DNA of 64,000 bases from Reticulitermes lucifugus. Its lineage: Eukaryota > Arthropoda > Insecta > Blattodea > Rhinotermitidae. Shown piece after piece: positions 60,717 through 64,000 of this stretch. The first letter of the stretch is position 1; every line of letters begins with the position of its first letter. Where the stretch lies: positions 44,136-108,135 of the forward strand of contig JAKCWW010000499.1 in assembly GCA_026260175.1 (NCBI GenBank), read 5' to 3'. The translations under genes were made by a program, and so were the position numbers. Below the pieces are notes generated by a model. It was not told the DNA's origin. It did not search any database and saw only the letters and a list, made by a program, of their open reading frames with translations.

Positions 60717-60880
60717 ATCTGCGCTCTTCTGGGCTATTACTCAGCTTCGAGTGGTAACCCATTACTGAAGTTTCGGGACAACCTATGGGACCCTTGAAGA
60801 TGGGACCGATGGATTATCCCGAAACGTCGGTAAAGGATTACCACTCGACGCCGCGTTATATCCCAGAAGAGCTGCAGATC
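60717..60880. repeat. Foldback repeat, arms of about 63 bp
   Basis: The left arm (60717-60778) and right arm (60817-60880) are inverted copies of roughly 80-85% identity by eye. Shared words are gatctgc, gctcttctggg, cgagtggtaa and tttcggga (as read on the plus strand of the left arm). A spacer of 38 bases separates them and carries the first half of a hammerhead-like core, listed separately. An overlapping 87-codon frame is a by-product. Confidence 0.75.
60790..60832 (+). ncRNA. Hammerhead-ribozyme-like motif, variant core
   Basis: ACCC is followed by TTGAAGA (60794-60800, C3 changed to T), one T, stem II GGGA / TCCC with a loop of 11 bases, and GAAAC at 60821-60825. GTC follows (mini stem III AC-GT without loop, C at the cleavage position), then GG, which can pair with the CC before the core. 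The cytosine change in the CUGANGA box should impair catalysis, so this looks like a decayed member of the ACGT-type subfamily also seen near 0.1 and 1.2 kb. Confidence 0.35.
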
Positions 60881-61059
60881 TCTTCAACATCGCGCCGGAA
60901 GCCTGAAATCACGGAAAGCCAAAGGAGAGTCAGCCAATCAGTCCAATTTCCAGGCTGTATGGTACCTAAATATTCATTACGTTTACAAGAATACTTTATT
61001 ATCTTTTCTGAGCCATTTGAATCCAATCCAGACCTTGTAACCTATTAAAACCTTTAGTT

Positions 61060-63175
61060 ACTATTTGCTTTAAACAATACTGAAAGGCAATGTTGAAGTC
61101 TTCGTAGGCCCAGCTTGTGACTCAGTTTTATATATACATTAATATATATATATATGTACATTATGTACATTAAACTCGTAGTGTACGGAAAAGACACCAG
61201 AGTACGTGAAAAATGAAAGTGTCACGTAGCGATATCAAAGCATTTATTTGAGGAATCCCTTTGTACGTTATACATGTTGTTCGTATGCCATTCGTTCGAT
61301 TATATCCTACGTGCAACGAATACGTTATAATAGATCAAAGTGTACAACAAAAATACAGATATGAGACATGTAGAACCTGTCAAAGAGACAAAGGAAGAGA
61401 ACCGTAACCAATTAACTTCTTTATAAATTTCAGTTCTTCATCTTATTAAAAAGTCGTTTAGAAACCTTCCGAGTGCTTACAGTAAGCGGAGAGATTGTTT
61501 GTCTAATGTTCGTCTTTCTGTCAATAATAATTTGACGTCGTTGATTTTACAAGCCAATAACTACGATACTCGAAGGATGTACGGGTACAATTATTTCTCT
61601 TGAACAAATTCAGCAGTATACGTAACAGTCTTTTTCTGAAAAGTTTTGCAGTTCTTATGATAAAAGGAGTAAGGAGAAAGTAAGATCGTTATGTCGCACC
61701 TGCAGTGTATTAGTGCAGTTGTCAGAGCATTTTGACCCATGATATTTTAGCGTTAAATTCACAACACGAAAAAAGTTTACCTACATGATGTTTCGTTTTG
61801 AAGACACGTGTAAGTCAATCCCAGCACTTTCCCGCATACACTGAGGAAAATACAAAATCTCCGGCTTAATATCCGGTCTTCGGGCTAAAGTTTAAATCCA
61901 AAACCTCCGGAATGCCCACTTCACGTCGGTATTTGTTTGTTGTTTGTCTTCTCTGTAGATTTAAATAATATGCAGTCGTCAGGTGCTCGAGCAAAATGGG
62001 ATTAAAATGGAACGGAATACCGGTTGTATTTATACTTCAAGAAAACCTATACTTATGTCGCGAAATATTTGTTTTATAGCATTCTCATTAAATTCATTAT
62101 GCCCATGGAATTATGATAATTAAAAGCATTGAAACATATTTTACATTAAAGTCCGGAAAGGTAAACATTTTAACCCCCATTTTTTGTTTACAATGATTTT
62201 TGAGAAAAGAGATGTTTCGTTGCAAGTGCTTTCCAGCTTTGAGAATATGCCCGCAGATAGGTTCAGGGCAACCAGGCGGAACTAGAATTGAGCAAATTTG
62301 CTTCTGGTCTACGGTCGTGATGATAATGTACTGGACGAAAACGTATATAAATAAAGAAAAACACAGAAGCTGTGTTAGATGCTGGTAAGGTTATTGACTT
62401 TAGAAGTAAAAGGCGGAGAAAAGGAAGCTATATTTTCGTGTCTCGTCAAAGATTCTGAGACACAATCATAACATGAGATAGCTAATAAATGTATCTAAAA
62501 TGTGGCAAAGTTTGAATATTCGGGAACGAAACCAACATACACAATTGCATTCGCAAAGGAATTAAATGGGTTAAGTCACGTTAATGCTTGCTGCGACTCA
62601 GTTCACATTATTTTGCCTTCCCGCATACTATATAAAAATGCAAGGTTTAAAACATACAGAAACACATTTTTGTATGTGAGTTTGTTCTGTATGAGGGTAA
62701 ATCTTGATTTTCTTCATTGAGGCAAGATGATAAGCGAAAAGGTTCCGAGAACAAAAATTATTAGAATAATATTTGAACCTAACAAAGAAAAGGAAGTACA
62801 CGAAGGCGGAAAGGTGGAACTTCACAATTTAACTCGATTACGTTCATACTGTAAGACGTTTCAGTCAGTTTGTATTTATGAAACAACTACATTTATTGCA
62901 CTATAGTCTAAACCATCTGACAAATGTACTTCTGACTATAAAAATTACAGTTTTCCATATAACTTGATATTTACAGTGCGTATTTCAGTATGTGCTGTAT
63001 AAACACCAAATACTGTATTTACATTTCAATCAACAGTTTCCTATTTTAATTAGCAGTGCTGTATGACAAGGCTGTACCCAAGTACGTATTGTAAATTTCA
63101 TGCAGTAAGGACAGTTTTAATTTCACACGCTATGATGGACAAAATCTAAGCACATAATGAATTTCGTGAACCAGA
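61060..63175. other. Stretch without recognised genes
   Basis: AT-rich sequence with an (AT)n run near 61142-61153 and only short chance frames. No recognised repeat or RNA gene. Confidence 0.5.
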
Positions 63176-63182
63176 GTCCTTA

Positions 63183-63345
63183 CTGGAAAGGTAATGTGTC
63201 CTCAGCTGGTCAAGGAATTACCTGCACTTTTTGGAATAAAAATCTTCATATCTGTGTTCTGAAGAGCCCACTCTACCACTTGTCCCTATCCTGAACTGGG
63301 TGAATCCATTCAATGCCCTCTCATCCTATTTCTTTAAGATCCACT
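63183..63345 (-). mobile_element. LINE 3'-end fragment
   Basis: On the minus strand a frame gives IEWIHPVQDRDKW, stop, and another frame downstream gives SAGNSLTS, stop, GH. This is the same WIxLAQDRDRW to AGNFLTS tail as at 55.0 kb, with a frameshift between the two words. Confidence 0.55.
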
Positions 63346-63739
63346 TTAATATTATCCTCCAACATAAGCGTAGTTATTCCATATGGACTCTTTCCTTCGC
63401 CTTTTCCTACCAAACCCTGTAGGCATTTCTTTTCTTAACCTTGCGCTCTCTGAAGGAACTGAAGAGCATCCGAACTGAAATCCTAACGCGCCTGCTACAT
63501 TGGTTTAAGTGTTGACAGTAGTATAATATGTAATTAATTTATAGATGGTGATGGAGCCATAAACTGTACTCTTCACTAGATTCTGTCAGCATGGTAGAAT
63601 CAACGAGGGTGAGACTGACGTGGCATATAGCGTGCATGATAACAACAGGGTATGCGTACCGTACAGTCTTGATGACAAAGCGTTAAGAGACAACATGGCC
63701 GATTGAGATTTAGATGGGGATAGTATTAAAACGCATTAT

Positions 63740-63800
63740 GGCGGAGTAGCTTGGTAAAGCGTGGATTGTATTCAAATTGTTTAGGATACAGACCAGAAGC
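63740..63800 (+). repeat. Possible tRNA-like SINE head, strongly decayed
   Basis: gcggagtagcttggtaaagc has an A-box look, and attcaaattgtttagg lies where a B-box would be. No body or tail is identified, so this is weak. Confidence 0.25.
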
Positions 63801-63937
63801 AGTATCGTATGAACACGATAAAAGGTGTACGGTTTACATAAAAGCCGGAAATTATTGAGTAGCTGAATTATCACTGCTTTGTTAGGAATGAATCTGCTCT
63901 GTGTAATTGGTTATTCGCTTATGTAGTTAAGTAATCA

Positions 63938-64000
63938 ACGATCCCAGTGGCCGTGCGGTCTAAGGCGTGGGTCTTCGGCCGCTCGCTTACTAGGATCGTG
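63938..64000 (+). mobile_element. SINE family B, cut by the window end
   Basis: cgatcccagtggccgtgcgg, tctaaggcgtgggtcttcgg and ccgctcgcttactaggat match the family B head through the A-box. The copy continues past the window. Confidence 0.85.

Larger units (their letters stand above)
36322..64000 (-). other. Upstream intron or 5' flank of the DIP-like gene, partial
   Basis: Everything 5' of the first visible Ig exon in gene orientation. A signal-peptide exon with a phase-1 donor must exist upstream. No minus-strand segment here could be supported as that exon; the only hydrophobic candidate, near 40.5 kb, is the antisense of a LINE. The interval is dominated by repeats, listed separately, and anonymous AT-rich sequence. 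Confidence 0.55.

Overview
The window looks like noncoding DNA from a large, AT-rich insect genome, most likely a cockroach or close relative (Blattodea). The decaying retroelement and SINE sequences resemble those I associate with Periplaneta americana, but that species call is an inference. Coding density is very low. There is no prokaryotic-type gene organisation, no viral gene and no CRISPR array. Only two segments look like real host coding sequence. Both are on the minus strand and together they encode one immunoglobulin domain.

Host gene: the exon at 36224-36321 and the exon at 3796-4003 (transcribed right to left) encode the first Ig domain of a Dpr-interacting protein (DIP)/lachesin-like cell-surface molecule. 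They are joined in phase across a 32.2 kb intron. The signal-peptide exon(s) lie to the right of 36321, and the second and third Ig domains lie to the left of 3796. I find neither inside the window, so essentially the whole 64 kb is probably intronic or flanking DNA of this one neuronal recognition gene.

Repeat landscape: at least three tRNA-derived SINE families are scattered on both strands. Family A copies are near 2.85, 16.6, 36.6, 38.2, 41.4, 53.2, 57.8 and 59.6 kb. Family B copies are near 24.5, 27.0, 28.5, 33.6, 44.7, 47.6 and 63.9 kb. Family C and its relatives are near 17.3, 17.5, 19.6, 24.0, 29.4 and 58.5 kb. Non-LTR retrotransposon 3' ends (endonuclease/reverse-transcriptase type) occur near 11.9, 31.0, 34.8, 40.4, 42.8-43.3, 54.6, 55.0, 60.0 and 63.2 kb. 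Three broken copies of one Tc1/mariner (IS630-like) transposase lie near 32, 35.5 and 52 kb. Two short nonautonomous DNA elements can be delimited to the base: a pogo/Tigger-like MITE with TA duplications (12417-12731) and a hAT-like MITE with an 8-bp duplication (37620-37895).

The most unusual signal is a set of foldback and solo repeats carrying a hammerhead-ribozyme-like core (CUGANGA, stem II, GAAAC, then a palindromic mini stem III). They lie near 9.2, 42.4, 60.3 and 60.8 kb, with decayed relatives near 0.1 and 1.2 kb. Hammerheads are known from Penelope-like retroelements, and I propose that origin, but no Penelope reverse transcriptase is present. All copies also carry one extra base next to stem II, so activity is uncertain.

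Three runs of N (17451-17523, 31022-31078, 52013-52029) each lie inside a repeat. The remaining stretches are AT-rich intronic sequence with scattered microsatellites in which I recognise nothing.
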